Shown here piece by piece: positions 1 through 9,483 of a stretch of DNA of 64,000 bases. The notes beneath the pieces were generated by a model that did no database searches, was not told the origin of the DNA, and worked only from the letters and a program-made list of their open reading frames with translations. This stretch comes from Alteromonadaceae bacterium (lineage in GTDB: Bacteria > Pseudomonadota > Gammaproteobacteria > Enterobacterales > Alteromonadaceae): positions 32,735-96,734 of the forward strand of contig JABSOI010000023.1 of NCBI GenBank assembly GCA_013216015.1. The letters run 5' to 3'. Position 1 is the first letter of the stretch, and the number at the start of each line of letters is the position of its first letter. A program made the translations under genes and the position numbers.

Positions 1-623
1 TTATTACTTCTTATTTCAGCGGTCAGTGCATTGTCAAATTTCGCTTGAGCTTCATGTACATCTGTTATAGCCGTTAAACCAACAGCATATCTTTGTTTTG
101 TTTGCTCTAATTGACGTTCAATCGCCGCCTTTTCTGCAGTGGCAAATTGTAAATCATCTTGAGCGCTCAACACATTAAAATATGCTTGGGTAACACGAAC
201 AATTAATTCTTGCTTTGCTGCCTGATAAGCAATATCACTACGGTGTGCTGATTTTTTTGCATTATCCATACGTAACCAGGAATCATGATGATACAGCTGC
301 ATATTTATACTAGCACCAAAAGTGCTGGAGCCAGATTGCGCGGTGTATATTTGACCAGCAGGTAATGGAACGGCCTCTCCATCAGATATAGTTTCAAATT
401 CGCTATCACCAAATATGGCTGTCGCATTGATTTGAGGAAGCAACACAGCTCGTGCTTGTTCAATGTCTTCTCGGGATGCCATAAATTGAGCTTGTGCTTT
501 TAACACCACAGGATCATTTGCTTGAGCTTGTTGGTATACAGCTAATAAATTGTCCGCATACAAGTTACTACTACTCGCAATGGCAGCGATCCCTATCATT
601 AGGGATATGATGTTTTTTTTCAT
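1..623 (-). CDS. tolC: TolC family outer membrane efflux protein (N-terminal part)
   Basis: Outer membrane channel that docks with inner-membrane pumps for multidrug efflux and type I secretion. The first ~207 codons are visible; the gene runs off the left edge. The start ATG is at 621-623 and the protein opens MKKNIISLMIGIAAIAS, followed by a signal peptide ending near YA-DNLL. The mature part shows the typical opening LLAVYQQAQANDP and the helical outer-membrane-efflux repeat (ARAVLLPQINA, and later QTKQRYAVGLTAITDVHEAQ). It is divergent from nudF, exactly as tolC and nudF lie in E. coli, which supports the name. The 270-bp gap holds both promoters; no terminator is visible. The length of the complete protein cannot be judged. 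Confidence 0.93.
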   Translation of the reverse strand, partial: MKKNIISLMIGIAAIASSSNLYADNLLAVYQQAQANDPVVLKAQAQFMASREDIEQARAVLLPQINATAIFGDSEFETISDGEAVPLPAGQIYTAQSGSSTFGASINMQLYHHDSWLRMDNAKKSAHRSDIAYQAAKQELIVRVTQAYFNVLSAQDDLQFATAEKAAIERQLEQTKQRYAVGLTAITDVHEAQAKFDNALTAEIRSN

Positions 624-893
624 GAGTGAGAAATTCCTATAGTGTACAATTATAATTTTCTTTATTTAGTAAGCTGTTCGATATTAAATAGGACTGCGCT
701 AATTTTAAATATCGACGTTAAGTTTCTTTAGTTAATCAGATAATAAGTTTAGATATTAATTGTGTATCCTACAGAGCTTTTGTAATTAGCTAAATAAAAT
801 AAGTGTTTAACAATGCATTCTAGTGTAACAATATATTTATTGCTAATATAAATATATTCATAATTTTTTATAGGTTAGGGCTGGAATATAACG

Positions 894-1559
894 ATGAAAG
901 AAAAGTTTAAGCCTAATGCTGTTTTACGTTTCACACAAGATGATATCAATATTCATCGAAAGAAAAATAAGTATCAAGGTTTTTTTCAATTAAATGAGTA
1001 CCACCTTAGTCATAAGCTATTTGCCGGTGGTGAAAGCGAAGTTCTGACCCGAGAGGTATTTGAACGCGGTGATGCGGTGGTTTTAATACCTTATGATCCC
1101 ATTGAAGATAAAGTTCTGTTACTGGAACAGTTTCGTCCGGGAGCAATTCGTAAAGATGAATCTCCATGGTTATTGGAATTTGTTGCCGGAATGTTTTCTG
1201 AGCATGAAAAGCCTGAAGAGGTAGCGATAAGAGAGGCAAAAGAAGAGGCCGATTTATATATTGATATTAACAATTTGCTACCAGTGATGAATTATTTTTC
1301 TAGTCCCGGGGGGATGAGTGAGCGTATATACTTATTTGTTGCTAGAGTGGATTTAATATCGAATAATACAAATAACGAGCTTGTTTCTTACGGTTTGGCT
1401 GAAGAAGGTGAAGACATTTTGACTCATGTTATGTCAAAAGACGCAGCTATAGATTTACTGGCACAAGGAAAAATAAGCAATGCCGCGACCGTTATCGGCT
1501 TACAATGGTTGGCGCTGAATTACCAAAAACTGCAACTTTTATGGAGTGAAGACAAATGA
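894..1559 (+). CDS. nudF: ADP-ribose pyrophosphatase (Nudix)
   Basis: Cytoplasmic Nudix hydrolase that splits ADP-ribose into AMP and ribose 5-phosphate. The 221-aa protein carries the Nudix box near residues 98-121: a Gly, five residues, Glu, seven residues, then REAKEEADL. The family core is REUXEEXGU; here the usual Gly near the end is Asp, a small deviation. The upstream loop GAIRKDESPWLLEFVAG matches the NudF/YqiE type. First gene of a run with yqiB (4-bp ATGA overlap), cpdA, yqiA and parE, the same order as in E. coli. Confidence 0.93.
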   Translation: MKEKFKPNAVLRFTQDDINIHRKKNKYQGFFQLNEYHLSHKLFAGGESEVLTREVFERGDAVVLIPYDPIEDKVLLLEQFRPGAIRKDESPWLLEFVAGMFSEHEKPEEVAIREAKEEADLYIDINNLLPVMNYFSSPGGMSERIYLFVARVDLISNNTNNELVSYGLAEEGEDILTHVMSKDAAIDLLAQGKISNAATVIGLQWLALNYQKLQLLWSEDK

Positions 1560-2119
1560 ACTCAGCTAATATTAAATCGACTAAAAAGTATCGGCCAAAC
1601 TTAGTGGAATTAATGAACTTGTCTGAAGTTAACTATATGTTGTTGATGCGTCTTATGAGGAAAAAAGTAGGATTGCGGATCATTGATAAAACTATTGATG
1701 AACAGAAGATAAAAGATAAAAATAATGAAGAAGTTGTTGGTGAAAAGCTACATTTTTTTATCTCTGATCTTTTAGCGTACACAATAACGATAAATGAAGT
1801 GACGCGTTATACTTCCGTGGTTACTATGGCTCAGGATGCTATGGTGCAAAATTCTCCAGCGAAAAATACTACTACAATGGTAAATAAATTATCTCCGTTA
1901 TTCAGGCCCGTTATGATGGTTCGTTTATACCATGATGCCCGTATGGTCGAAATACTCAGCAGCCAGGATGTTCGTCAAATAAAACCACGCTACGACTATC
2001 CAAATGAAGCTATGTTTCATCAAGACGAAAAGCGGCAGTTAAGTCTGTTTCTCAAAGAATGGTTACATTTGTGTTTGCAACAAGGGCAAGTTAATATTTC
2101 TTTTGAACCTAAGCTTTAA
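1556..2119 (+). CDS. yqiB: DUF1249 family protein YqiB
   Basis: A 187-aa cytoplasmic protein of the DUF1249/YqiB family, whose function is unknown. The start overlaps the nudF stop by 4 bp (ATGA), which implies translational coupling. Family-like blocks include LMNLSEVNYMLLMRLM near the N-terminus, VVTMAQDAM, and MMVRLYHDARMVEILSSQD followed by a YPN motif. Its fixed place between nudF and cpdA is the main support. After the stop there is a short reiterated tract (TTTAACC repeats, about 2119-2140). Confidence 0.88.
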   Translation: MNSANIKSTKKYRPNLVELMNLSEVNYMLLMRLMRKKVGLRIIDKTIDEQKIKDKNNEEVVGEKLHFFISDLLAYTITINEVTRYTSVVTMAQDAMVQNSPAKNTTTMVNKLSPLFRPVMMVRLYHDARMVEILSSQDVRQIKPRYDYPNEAMFHQDEKRQLSLFLKEWLHLCLQQGQVNISFEPKL

Positions 2120-2155
2120 GCTTTAACCTTTAACCTTTAACTCAGAATTAGTCTA

Positions 2156-2950
2156 ATGAAAGAATCTTTTGTCGTCGCTCAAATTAGTGACAGTCATTTG
2201 TTCAGTGATATTGAACAATGTCATCATGAAGTAAATGTATATCAAAATTTACTCATTGTTTTACATGAACTGGCTGAAAATTCAGCAATTGATTGTATTG
2301 TTTTTACCGGCGATTTAACTCAAGATCATACAGAAGGTTCCTACCAGCGATTTTGCCAGGCTGTAGCTGTGTCAGAATTGAAAGTGCCAATTTATTATTT
2401 AGCTGGCAATCATGATGAACCCGAATTAATGAATAAGCAATTAAGCGAGGCTCCGTTTTCTAACCAGCGGGTGATTGAAAGTGAACACTGGCAGATTATA
2501 TTGGTTAACAGTAAAACGGCTACACCAAAAGGTAAGGTAAACCAGCAGGAATTAACTTGGCTTCAAGAGGTTATTAATCCTCAGAAATCACAATTATTAA
2601 TGATGCATCATCATCCGGTTAATGTAGGATATTATATTGATCAATGTCACTTGCAAGATAAACCGAGTTTCTGGCAAGTGATCAATAAAAATTATTCGAT
2701 ACAAATGATTGCTTGTGGTCATGTTCATCGTGCGATGAGTATATTTCCTTCAGAACCAGGCTCTCAAAATGAATTAGTTTCTGATGATTTTGTTCAATCA
2801 GTACCACTTTATACTTGTCCGGCAACATCAATTGAATTTGACCATACCGCGGAATCTATCAAAGTTACATCACAGGGGCCGGGATATCGGTTGTGGTTTT
2901 TAGAGCCCGGCAAATCGTTTGTTACTGAAGTTGTTTTTGTTCAGCAGTAA
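2156..2950 (+). CDS. cpdA: 3',5'-cyclic-AMP phosphodiesterase CpdA
   Basis: Class III cAMP phosphodiesterase, a binuclear metallophosphoesterase that hydrolyses cAMP to AMP and tempers CRP signalling. All metal-binding motifs are present in order: D-S-H (ISDSHLF, residues ~11-17), GDLTQD, GNHDE, HHHP and GHVH. The length of 264 aa is normal for the family. It lies in the nudF-yqiB-cpdA-yqiA-parE cluster. The stop codon is followed by partial duplications of its own 3' end (2941-2995). Confidence 0.94.
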   Translation: MKESFVVAQISDSHLFSDIEQCHHEVNVYQNLLIVLHELAENSAIDCIVFTGDLTQDHTEGSYQRFCQAVAVSELKVPIYYLAGNHDEPELMNKQLSEAPFSNQRVIESEHWQIILVNSKTATPKGKVNQQELTWLQEVINPQKSQLLMMHHHPVNVGYYIDQCHLQDKPSFWQVINKNYSIQMIACGHVHRAMSIFPSEPGSQNELVSDDFVQSVPLYTCPATSIEFDHTAESIKVTSQGPGYRLWFLEPGKSFVTEVVFVQQ

Positions 2951-2995
2951 AAGATTCGGTAGTAAAAGATTCAGCAGTAAAAAATCAGGCAGAAA
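2941..2995. repeat. short tandem duplication at the cpdA stop codon
   Basis: About three imperfect copies of a 17-18-bp unit based on CAGTAAAAGATTC, beginning in the last cpdA codons and running into the gap before yqiA. It is AT-rich and non-coding, and probably arose by replication slippage. Confidence 0.7.
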
Positions 2996-3021
2996 AAAGT
3001 AGTAATAAAGGTGAGAAGTAA

Positions 3022-3681
3022 ATGAACAGTAATATAAATCAAGGGGTAAAAAGTAAAGTGATTAAAAAAAATATATTATATATTCATGGTTTTAATTCAT
3101 CACCATTATCTGATAAAGCTCAGCAAACTCAGTTGTATTTCTCAAAACATTTTCCACAAATAAACTTTTATTGCCCGCAATTACCAACTACCCCAAAACA
3201 AGCTATTATTGAGCTTGAGCAATTGATTGAACGCCAGACTTCCACAAAGGAGTTACCAGTTAATGGAGAACAAAATGAAATTCAACAGCAATGGTATTTA
3301 ATTGGATCATCATTAGGGGGATATTTTTCAACGTACTTATCTCAGAAGTACAATTTATCGGCTGTATTAATAAACCCGTCAGTAAAGCCCTATGAGCTGT
3401 TAGAAGACTTTATTGGTGAACAGGTAAATCCGTATACAAGAGAAGTTTATCAAATAGAATCAAAGCATATGACCGATTTAATTATGCTTGAGCAACACAA
3501 AATAGAAAAAAATAATTATCTAGTCATGGTACAAACGGGTGATGAAGTGTTAGATTATCAACAAGCAGTTGAAAAATATAAAAACTGCCAGCTAATTGTA
3601 CAAGAAGGCGGAGATCATAGTTTTATTGATTACCACACCTTATTGCCGGACATTGCAGAATTTTTTAACTTCTGCCCTTAG
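3022..3681 (+). CDS. yqiA: YqiA family esterase (alpha/beta hydrolase)
   Basis: Small alpha/beta-hydrolase esterase of the UPF0227/YqiA family; the E. coli protein acts on acyl-CoA and p-nitrophenyl esters in vitro. The oxyanion-hole motif YIHGFNSSP is at residues 20-28. The nucleophile motif G-S-S-L-G places Ser at residue 97. A late acidic residue lies in QTGDEVLDY, and the catalytic His lies in GGDHSF near the C-terminus. The length of 219 aa is slightly over the usual ~193. It stands just upstream of parE, as in E. coli. The gap to parE contains a 12-bp tandem repeat. Confidence 0.9.
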   Translation: MNSNINQGVKSKVIKKNILYIHGFNSSPLSDKAQQTQLYFSKHFPQINFYCPQLPTTPKQAIIELEQLIERQTSTKELPVNGEQNEIQQQWYLIGSSLGGYFSTYLSQKYNLSAVLINPSVKPYELLEDFIGEQVNPYTREVYQIESKHMTDLIMLEQHKIEKNNYLVMVQTGDEVLDYQQAVEKYKNCQLIVQEGGDHSFIDYHTLLPDIAEFFNFCP

Positions 3682-3697
3682 GTTATGCGGTATATAC

Positions 3698-3757
3698 CCA
3701 AGTACTATACCAAGTACTATACCAAGTACTATACCAAGTACTATACCAAGTGCTATA
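3698..3757. repeat. 12-bp tandem repeat, five copies
   Basis: Five head-to-tail copies of CCAAGTACTATA (the last has G for A at position 7) between yqiA and parE, followed directly by the palindrome CCAATTGG. The copy number is likely to vary between strains. No gene explains it. Confidence 0.95.
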
Positions 3758-3820
3758 CCAATTGGTATTATCGGGTATAAACATTAAATTTTATCATTAT
3801 AATAATTATTAGAATGCATT

Positions 3821-5716
3821 ATGAGTGAACAATATAATTCAGAATCCATTGAGGTTCTCAGTGGTTTAGATCCGGTACGTCATCGTCCAGGAATGTATAC
3901 AGATACCAGCAGACCTAATCATTTGGGTCAGGAAGTCATTGATAACTCCGTCGATGAAGCGCTTGCCGGTCATGCACAGAATATTACCGTTATTTTAGAT
4001 AAAGATAATTCCCTGGAAATCATTGACGATGGCCGTGGTATGCCCACAGATATTCATCCGGAAGAAGGTGTTTCGGGTGTTGAATTGATTTTTTGTAAAC
4101 TGCACGCGGGTGGTAAATTTTCTAATAAGAATTACCAATTTTCAGGTGGTTTACACGGTGTAGGGATTTCTGTTGTTAATGCATTGTCTAGCAGAGTAGA
4201 TGTAGCGGTTAGACGTGATGGCAAAGTTTATGAAATGGCATTTGAGAATGGTTATAAAGTTGAAGAACTAACCGAAACTGGCACTGTGGGAAAACGAAAT
4301 ACCGGTACGCGGGTAAAGTTTTGGCCTGATGCGAGTTATTTTGATTCACCTAAGTTTTCTGTATTACGTTTAACCCATTTATTAAAAGCCAAAGCGGTAT
4401 TATGCCCAGGTTTAACGATTAAATTCCACGATAAAATTGATGGTAAGAAATACGACTGGTGTTATGAAGATGGTCTTAAAGATTACTTACTAGATTCAGT
4501 TAAAAGCTACATAAGCTTACCTGAAGATCCTTTTGTTGGCTCATTTACTTCCCAACATGAAACCGCTGAATGGGCGGTTACCTGGTTGCCGGAAGGCGGT
4601 GATGGAGTGGGGGAAAGTTATGTTAATTTGATCCCGACCATTCAAGGGGGAACTCATGTCAATGGTTTTCGCCAAGGGTTGTTAGAATCTATGCGAGAAT
4701 TTTGTGAATTCCGCAATTTAATCCCGCGGGGGGTAAAACTAACACCAGACGATATATGGGATAAGTGTTCTTATATCATATCAATTAAAATGCAAGATCC
4801 TCAATTTGCCGGTCAAACTAAAGAAAGGTTATCTTCACGACAATGTGCAGCATTTGTTACTGGTGTGGTAAAAGATGCTTTTAGTTTATGGCTGAACGAA
4901 CATACCGAAATTGCTGAATCCTTGGCTGACTTTTGTATATCTAACGCACAGCGCAGATTACGGGCCAGTAAAAAAATAATACGGAAAAAAATCACTCAGG
5001 GGCCTGCCTTACCCGGAAAACTAACTGATTGCGGTAGTCAAGATATTGCCAGAACAGAAATCTTTCTGGTGGAAGGTGACTCAGCTGGCGGTAGTGCCAA
5101 GCAGGCGAGAGATCGTGAATTCCAAGCGGTTATGCCATTACGGGGTAAAATTCTAAATACCTGGGAAGTTGACTCCGACCAAATTCTAGCTTCTCAGGAA
5201 GTACATGATATTTCGGTTGCTTTGGGTATTGACCCTGACAGCGACGATTTATCGCAGTTACGTTACGGAAAAGTATGTATTTTAGCGGATGCTGACTCTG
5301 ATGGTTTGCACATTGCAACGTTATTATGTGCTTTGTTTACTCAACATTTTCTTCCGCTGGTTCAGCAAGGGCATATTTATGTTGCTATGCCTCCTTTATA
5401 TCGAATAGATGTTGGTAAAGAAGTTTTTTATGCGCTGGATGAAGATGAAAAAGAAGGCATATTAGATCGAATTGAAGCAGAAAAAAAACGAGGTAAAGTG
5501 AATGTTCAACGCTTTAAAGGACTAGGCGAAATGAACCCGCTGCAATTGCGCGAAACAACCATGGATCCAAATACCCGTCGCTTAGTACAATTAACAGTAG
5601 ATGAGTATAGCGAAACCATGGAAATGATGGACATGCTGTTATCTAAAAAACGCAGTGGTGATAGAAAAACCTGGCTTCAGGAAAAAGGTAATATGATTGT
5701 TACTGACGTTGTTTAG
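3821..5716 (+). CDS. parE: DNA topoisomerase IV subunit B
   Basis: ATPase/TOPRIM subunit of topoisomerase IV, which decatenates daughter chromosomes with ParC. At 631 aa it matches E. coli ParE (630). GHKL ATPase motifs: EVIDNSVDEAL, DDGRGMP and GGLHGVGISVVNALS. TOPRIM motifs: EGDSAGG, and DADSDGLHI, where many relatives have DADVDG. The C-terminus has GLGEMNP. It starts MSEQYNSESIEVLSGLDPVR, typical of ParE. Last gene of the nudF-parE cluster. It is separated from parC by two diguanylate cyclase genes. Confidence 0.98.
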   Translation: MSEQYNSESIEVLSGLDPVRHRPGMYTDTSRPNHLGQEVIDNSVDEALAGHAQNITVILDKDNSLEIIDDGRGMPTDIHPEEGVSGVELIFCKLHAGGKFSNKNYQFSGGLHGVGISVVNALSSRVDVAVRRDGKVYEMAFENGYKVEELTETGTVGKRNTGTRVKFWPDASYFDSPKFSVLRLTHLLKAKAVLCPGLTIKFHDKIDGKKYDWCYEDGLKDYLLDSVKSYISLPEDPFVGSFTSQHETAEWAVTWLPEGGDGVGESYVNLIPTIQGGTHVNGFRQGLLESMREFCEFRNLIPRGVKLTPDDIWDKCSYIISIKMQDPQFAGQTKERLSSRQCAAFVTGVVKDAFSLWLNEHTEIAESLADFCISNAQRRLRASKKIIRKKITQGPALPGKLTDCGSQDIARTEIFLVEGDSAGGSAKQARDREFQAVMPLRGKILNTWEVDSDQILASQEVHDISVALGIDPDSDDLSQLRYGKVCILADADSDGLHIATLLCALFTQHFLPLVQQGHIYVAMPPLYRIDVGKEVFYALDEDEKEGILDRIEAEKKRGKVNVQRFKGLGEMNPLQLRETTMDPNTRRLVQLTVDEYSETMEMMDMLLSKKRSGDRKTWLQEKGNMIVTDVV

Positions 5717-5772
5717 TAACTATTAGCGAATAAATATTAATTGGATCAGTTAACTGTGGCTATATAAAGTTG

Positions 5773-5882
5773 TAGGATGGGTTAGCCAACGGCGTAACCC
5801 ATCACTTCATAACATCAACCACATAATAATACTAATAAAAAGTTATATTTTGATGGGTTACGCCTGCGGCTAATCCATCCTA
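5773..5882. repeat. inverted-repeat element downstream of parE (32-bp arms)
   Basis: Two 32-bp arms (5773-5804 and 5851-5882) are inverted with 28 of 32 matching positions around a 46-bp AT-rich spacer. The arm reads TGATGGGTTACGCC then a variable centre, then GGCTAA(C/T)CCATCCTA. A shortened copy lies at 38207-38229 and a single degenerate arm at 51763-51794. It could fold as a long hairpin in RNA and so end parE transcription, or be a REP/MITE-like dispersed element. The rest of the 590-bp gap to the next gene shows no coding sequence. Confidence 0.85.
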
Positions 5883-6307
5883 AGCGGTAAAATTTCTATT
5901 TTAAAAAAGTTGAGTTGGTTTTAGCTAATAAGCATTATAAAACAGTTTGTTATGGTTTTAGCAACAGTAAACTGGTACATAGCCAATGTGATTGATACCT
6001 GCAAAAGAATGTAAACAAGCTAGAATAATATTTTGAATCATTGTTTATTTTTTCTATTATAATTGTACGTATTAATTATTTTATTTTTAAATCAATAACG
6101 CCCTTTAATATATAGTTTGGTATTTTTCGTTTTTGTCGGGAAATATTTAGAGTGTAAGTTTGAGAACTTCTTACATTATTTTACTATTAGCAAAAAAACA
6201 AATTAGCTGAAAAATATTAGCAGGAAGAAATATAGGTTTATGATTAATTTTTATTTATTTTATACTAGAGTGAATCGACTATGGCGAATGTCGATGAGGT
6301 GTAGCGG

Positions 6308-8218
6308 TTGTTAAAGCTGAGTAAACAATTAGCTTTTTACATTAACTGCCTTTATGTCTGCTTTATTTTGTTAATACCTTGTAAGGCATCGGTGCTGCAA
6401 GTTAATGGTTTAAACGAATTAAATAAAATCTTTGATCACATCGAAATAGTTGTTGATAAAGACCCTGGTGCAGCACTTGCTATATTAGCGCCGTTGGGTA
6501 AAGAGTTATTATTTTATAGCCTTGAACAACGTATTCGTTATTATAAAATTCAAGCTCATATCTATACTAAAAGCTCACAATTTCAATTGGGAAAGGTTTC
6601 CTCTGCGAAGGGGCTTGAATTATCAAAACAATTATCCAGCCCAAGCATTCTTATCGCAGATTTATCTTATGAACATGGCTTTGCCCTAGAAAATTTAGGT
6701 GATATTGATGGTGCATTTGAAAATTATTTAAATGGACTGGAAGTTGCCGAATCACTAAATGATAAAAGATTTATTGCATACGGTTTTAGCAATTTAGGTG
6801 CTATTTATTATTTAACAAAGCGTTATGAACGTTCTTTAATCATGTTGAATGATGCTTTAACTATTGCGAATAAACTTGATGACGAAGAATTAAAAGGTTC
6901 TATTACTAGTGATTTAGGCAACTTATATGCTTATATTTACCAGGAAGATAAAGCTATGGGGTTTTATCGTCGGTCATATAATCATTATAAAGCTGCTGGG
7001 AAGCCACTTGAAGCCTTAGACAGCCTGACACAGATTGGGGCTCATTATTTATTTAACTCGCGTTATGAAGAAGCAATCAGTATTTATAAAGAAATCATTA
7101 ACTCGACAGAAAAGCAAGTGAGCAGTTCTGGTTTATATCTAGTTTATTCTGGAATGGCATGGGCGTATCAAAAAAAAGAGGATAGTGATCCCCAAGCAGC
7201 CAGGCAATATATGCTTATTGCAGGTCAGCACGTAGCAGATGCTGAACATCATGAAATTCAAATTGAATATGCTATCGATAAAGCTTTTTTATTAGACAGT
7301 ATGATGTTATATGAAGAAGCCTTGGAAAGTCTTGTGATAGCAGAAGAGCTTATTAATAATAAAAAGCAAACGTATACCACTGTACCAGAGTTAAACCTTT
7401 ATTCATTACGGGCAAATATATATTTTTCGCAGGAGAAATTCCAAAATGCATATCAGGAACAATCAGAGTATTTAGCTGGTTATATTCAAATGCGAGAAAA
7501 TAAAAATACTCTGGCGATTGAAGACATTCGTTTGAAATATGAAAGTGAACATGCAGATTTAGAAAAACAAATTTTAGAACATAAACATTCTTTAAAAACT
7601 GTTGAGTTACGGGACGCAAGCTTACAGGCAAAGAATCAACAACTGTATTTGATGGTGAGTGTAATTGTTACGCTTATATTTGCTTGGTTCTTAGCTAAAC
7701 TTGTCAGAGGTCAACGGCAATTGCTTAAAGCAACTCGTACAGATGGTTTGACCGGGGTTGCAAACAGACGTCGATTAACGCAATTAGGAAAACGATATTT
7801 CTCACGAGCGGTTGAAAAGAAACGTGACTTCAGCATACTGGTGATGGACATTGATAATTTCAAAAAAATCAACGACTTATTAGGCCATGGGATTGGTGAT
7901 AGTACTTTACAAAACCTTGCGGGGATCAGTCATGGAATAATGCGGAAAACTGATCAGTTTGGCCGATTTGACGGCGGAGAGTTTATTGTTTTATTACCTG
8001 ACACAAATGAAGGGCAAGCCCTTGATATTGCACAAAGGCTCAGGGTTACTATTCATCAAAACCAATGGGATTTAGCGGGTATAGACCATGTTACTGTTAG
8101 TATTGGTGTAGCGGCTTTGGATATTGCTAAACATGGTGAGTTTGAGGCTTTGATTAAATCTGCAGATTTGATGCTTTATAATGCCAAGAAAAATGGTAAA
8201 AACAGGGTGTGTGTTTAA
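6308..8218 (+). CDS. TPR-containing GGDEF protein with degenerate active-site motif
   Basis: A 636-aa membrane-anchored signalling protein. Order: signal peptide (~1-28), TPR-like helical repeats (~100-300, e.g. AYGFSNLGAIYYLTKRYERSL), coiled coil (~405-440), one membrane helix (~445-466) and a C-terminal GGDEF domain opening TDGLTGVANRR. The signature is D-G-G-E-F at ~555-559 instead of GG(D/E)EF, so the first Gly and the Asp are both altered and c-di-GMP synthesis may be lost. The inhibitory-site R-x-x-D (RKTD), five residues before it, is intact. The TTG start is chosen because GAGGTG lies about 7 nt upstream and no better ATG precedes the signal peptide. Overlaps the next GGDEF gene by 1 bp. 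Confidence 0.85.
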   Translation: MLKLSKQLAFYINCLYVCFILLIPCKASVLQVNGLNELNKIFDHIEIVVDKDPGAALAILAPLGKELLFYSLEQRIRYYKIQAHIYTKSSQFQLGKVSSAKGLELSKQLSSPSILIADLSYEHGFALENLGDIDGAFENYLNGLEVAESLNDKRFIAYGFSNLGAIYYLTKRYERSLIMLNDALTIANKLDDEELKGSITSDLGNLYAYIYQEDKAMGFYRRSYNHYKAAGKPLEALDSLTQIGAHYLFNSRYEEAISIYKEIINSTEKQVSSSGLYLVYSGMAWAYQKKEDSDPQAARQYMLIAGQHVADAEHHEIQIEYAIDKAFLLDSMMLYEEALESLVIAEELINNKKQTYTTVPELNLYSLRANIYFSQEKFQNAYQEQSEYLAGYIQMRENKNTLAIEDIRLKYESEHADLEKQILEHKHSLKTVELRDASLQAKNQQLYLMVSVIVTLIFAWFLAKLVRGQRQLLKATRTDGLTGVANRRRLTQLGKRYFSRAVEKKRDFSILVMDIDNFKKINDLLGHGIGDSTLQNLAGISHGIMRKTDQFGRFDGGEFIVLLPDTNEGQALDIAQRLRVTIHQNQWDLAGIDHVTVSIGVAALDIAKHGEFEALIKSADLMLYNAKKNGKNRVCV

Positions 8219-9453
8219 TGAAACCATTTTTTACTCATTCACTAATTATATTTCTGCTATCTTTAAGTTATTGTTATCAGGCTAAGGGAGTAGGGGTTTC
8301 CTCATTAAGTCAAGCTACCCAAATTGTTAATCGTCAGCAACCTATGATGATAAATCCTTTGATTAATCAGTTTGCTGAAATTAGTTTTGCAAATAAATTC
8401 ATTTCGACAGAAGATTTAAAGATAATTGATGATTTGGGCATAATACTTAACCCGGCCGAACAATATTTAGTTTTGATCCTGCATGCAAATAACGTGGTAA
8501 GTGATAAATATAATCCAACTCAACATCTGTCGGCGATAAAATGGCTTGACGAAGCAAAAAAACTGGAGGGTAGTATAGGTGAAAGCCAATTGAATTCACC
8601 CTTGTTTTCGCAGCTTTACTTGATGATGTCCAAAAATTATGTGGCTATAAATGAGTATGAATTAGCGTTTGTTGAAAGAAAATACTATCAGGAAAAAGCT
8701 GATGCAGATTGGAATTATGAAAAAGATAATGCCGTAAAAATATTAAATAATAAATATAAAACTGATCGTAAAATAAAAGAGAACGAATTATTACAAAATC
8801 AAACAAAGTTGAAAAATTTACAAATTAAGCAAACTGAAATTCAACACCGGGTACTGGTACGAAATTTCTTTATTTTTATTTGTATTGCTATTCTTTGTTT
8901 ATTATTAATGGTTAGGCAAATAAAAATCCGTCACGTTTTAAAACATCTTGCTCAAACTGATAGTTTGACTGGTTTATTAAACAGAGGGGCTTTGTTTGAA
9001 AAAGGCATTGCTCTGACAGAGCAGGCTTTTGAAAGAAAAAATGAAATGACTGCGTTTTTGTTGGATTTAGATCATTTTAAGCAAGTTAATGAGAATTATG
9101 GTCATAATATAGGTGATAAGGTACTTAAAACCATTGCAATTCTTGGCTGTGAAACTATGCGTTCAAGAGATATTTTTGCTCGTTTAGGTGGTGAAGAGTT
9201 TGTTGCTGTTCTGCCTGACGCTAACTTAGAAGAAGCAAATGCAATTGCTGAACGCTTACGTGAAAAAATTTGTGCATATGATTTCAGTGAATGTGGGTTA
9301 ACACAATCTATTACTGCTAGTTTTGGCGTTGCAGCTTTAGATCAAGTTACTCCTAAATTTGATGCTATGCTCAATTCAGCAGATGAAGCTATGTATTATG
9401 CTAAAGATCAAGGACGTAACAAGGTGTGTAGCTATCCAGTAAATGTTAGGTGA
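8218..9453 (+). CDS. membrane-anchored diguanylate cyclase (GGDEF)
   Basis: Predicted diguanylate cyclase (2 GTP to c-di-GMP), 411 aa. It has an N-terminal signal peptide (MKPFFTHSLIIFLLSLS), a helical sensor region without a recognisable domain, a Lys-rich coiled coil (~170-205), a membrane helix (~212-232), and GGDEF from TDSLTGLLNR to the end. The active-site motif GGEEF is intact at ~324-328, and the product-inhibition site RSRD lies five residues upstream. The ATG at 8218 shares its A with the TAA of the preceding gene (TAATG), so the pair is probably translationally coupled. The two cyclase domains are related, which suggests a duplication followed by decay of the first. Confidence 0.88.
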   Translation: MKPFFTHSLIIFLLSLSYCYQAKGVGVSSLSQATQIVNRQQPMMINPLINQFAEISFANKFISTEDLKIIDDLGIILNPAEQYLVLILHANNVVSDKYNPTQHLSAIKWLDEAKKLEGSIGESQLNSPLFSQLYLMMSKNYVAINEYELAFVERKYYQEKADADWNYEKDNAVKILNNKYKTDRKIKENELLQNQTKLKNLQIKQTEIQHRVLVRNFFIFICIAILCLLLMVRQIKIRHVLKHLAQTDSLTGLLNRGALFEKGIALTEQAFERKNEMTAFLLDLDHFKQVNENYGHNIGDKVLKTIAILGCETMRSRDIFARLGGEEFVAVLPDANLEEANAIAERLREKICAYDFSECGLTQSITASFGVAALDQVTPKFDAMLNSADEAMYYAKDQGRNKVCSYPVNVR

Positions 9454-9483
9454 ACAATTTCAAAATGTTAAGTGAACGATTTT
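9441..9483. repeat. 20-bp imperfect duplication over a stop codon
   Basis: AAATGTTAGGTGAACAATTT is followed by AAATGTTAAGTGAACGATTT. The first copy contains the TGA stop of the GGDEF gene. The remaining ~280 bp before parC are AT-rich, with no further feature seen. Confidence 0.7.

Noticed and set aside
3698..3757. CRISPR-like array
   Set aside because: Contiguous 12-bp tandem copies without spacers.
3596..3787. Small plus-strand frame with repeated PSTI residues
   Set aside because: It is the translation of the 12-bp tandem repeat in another frame of the yqiA end.
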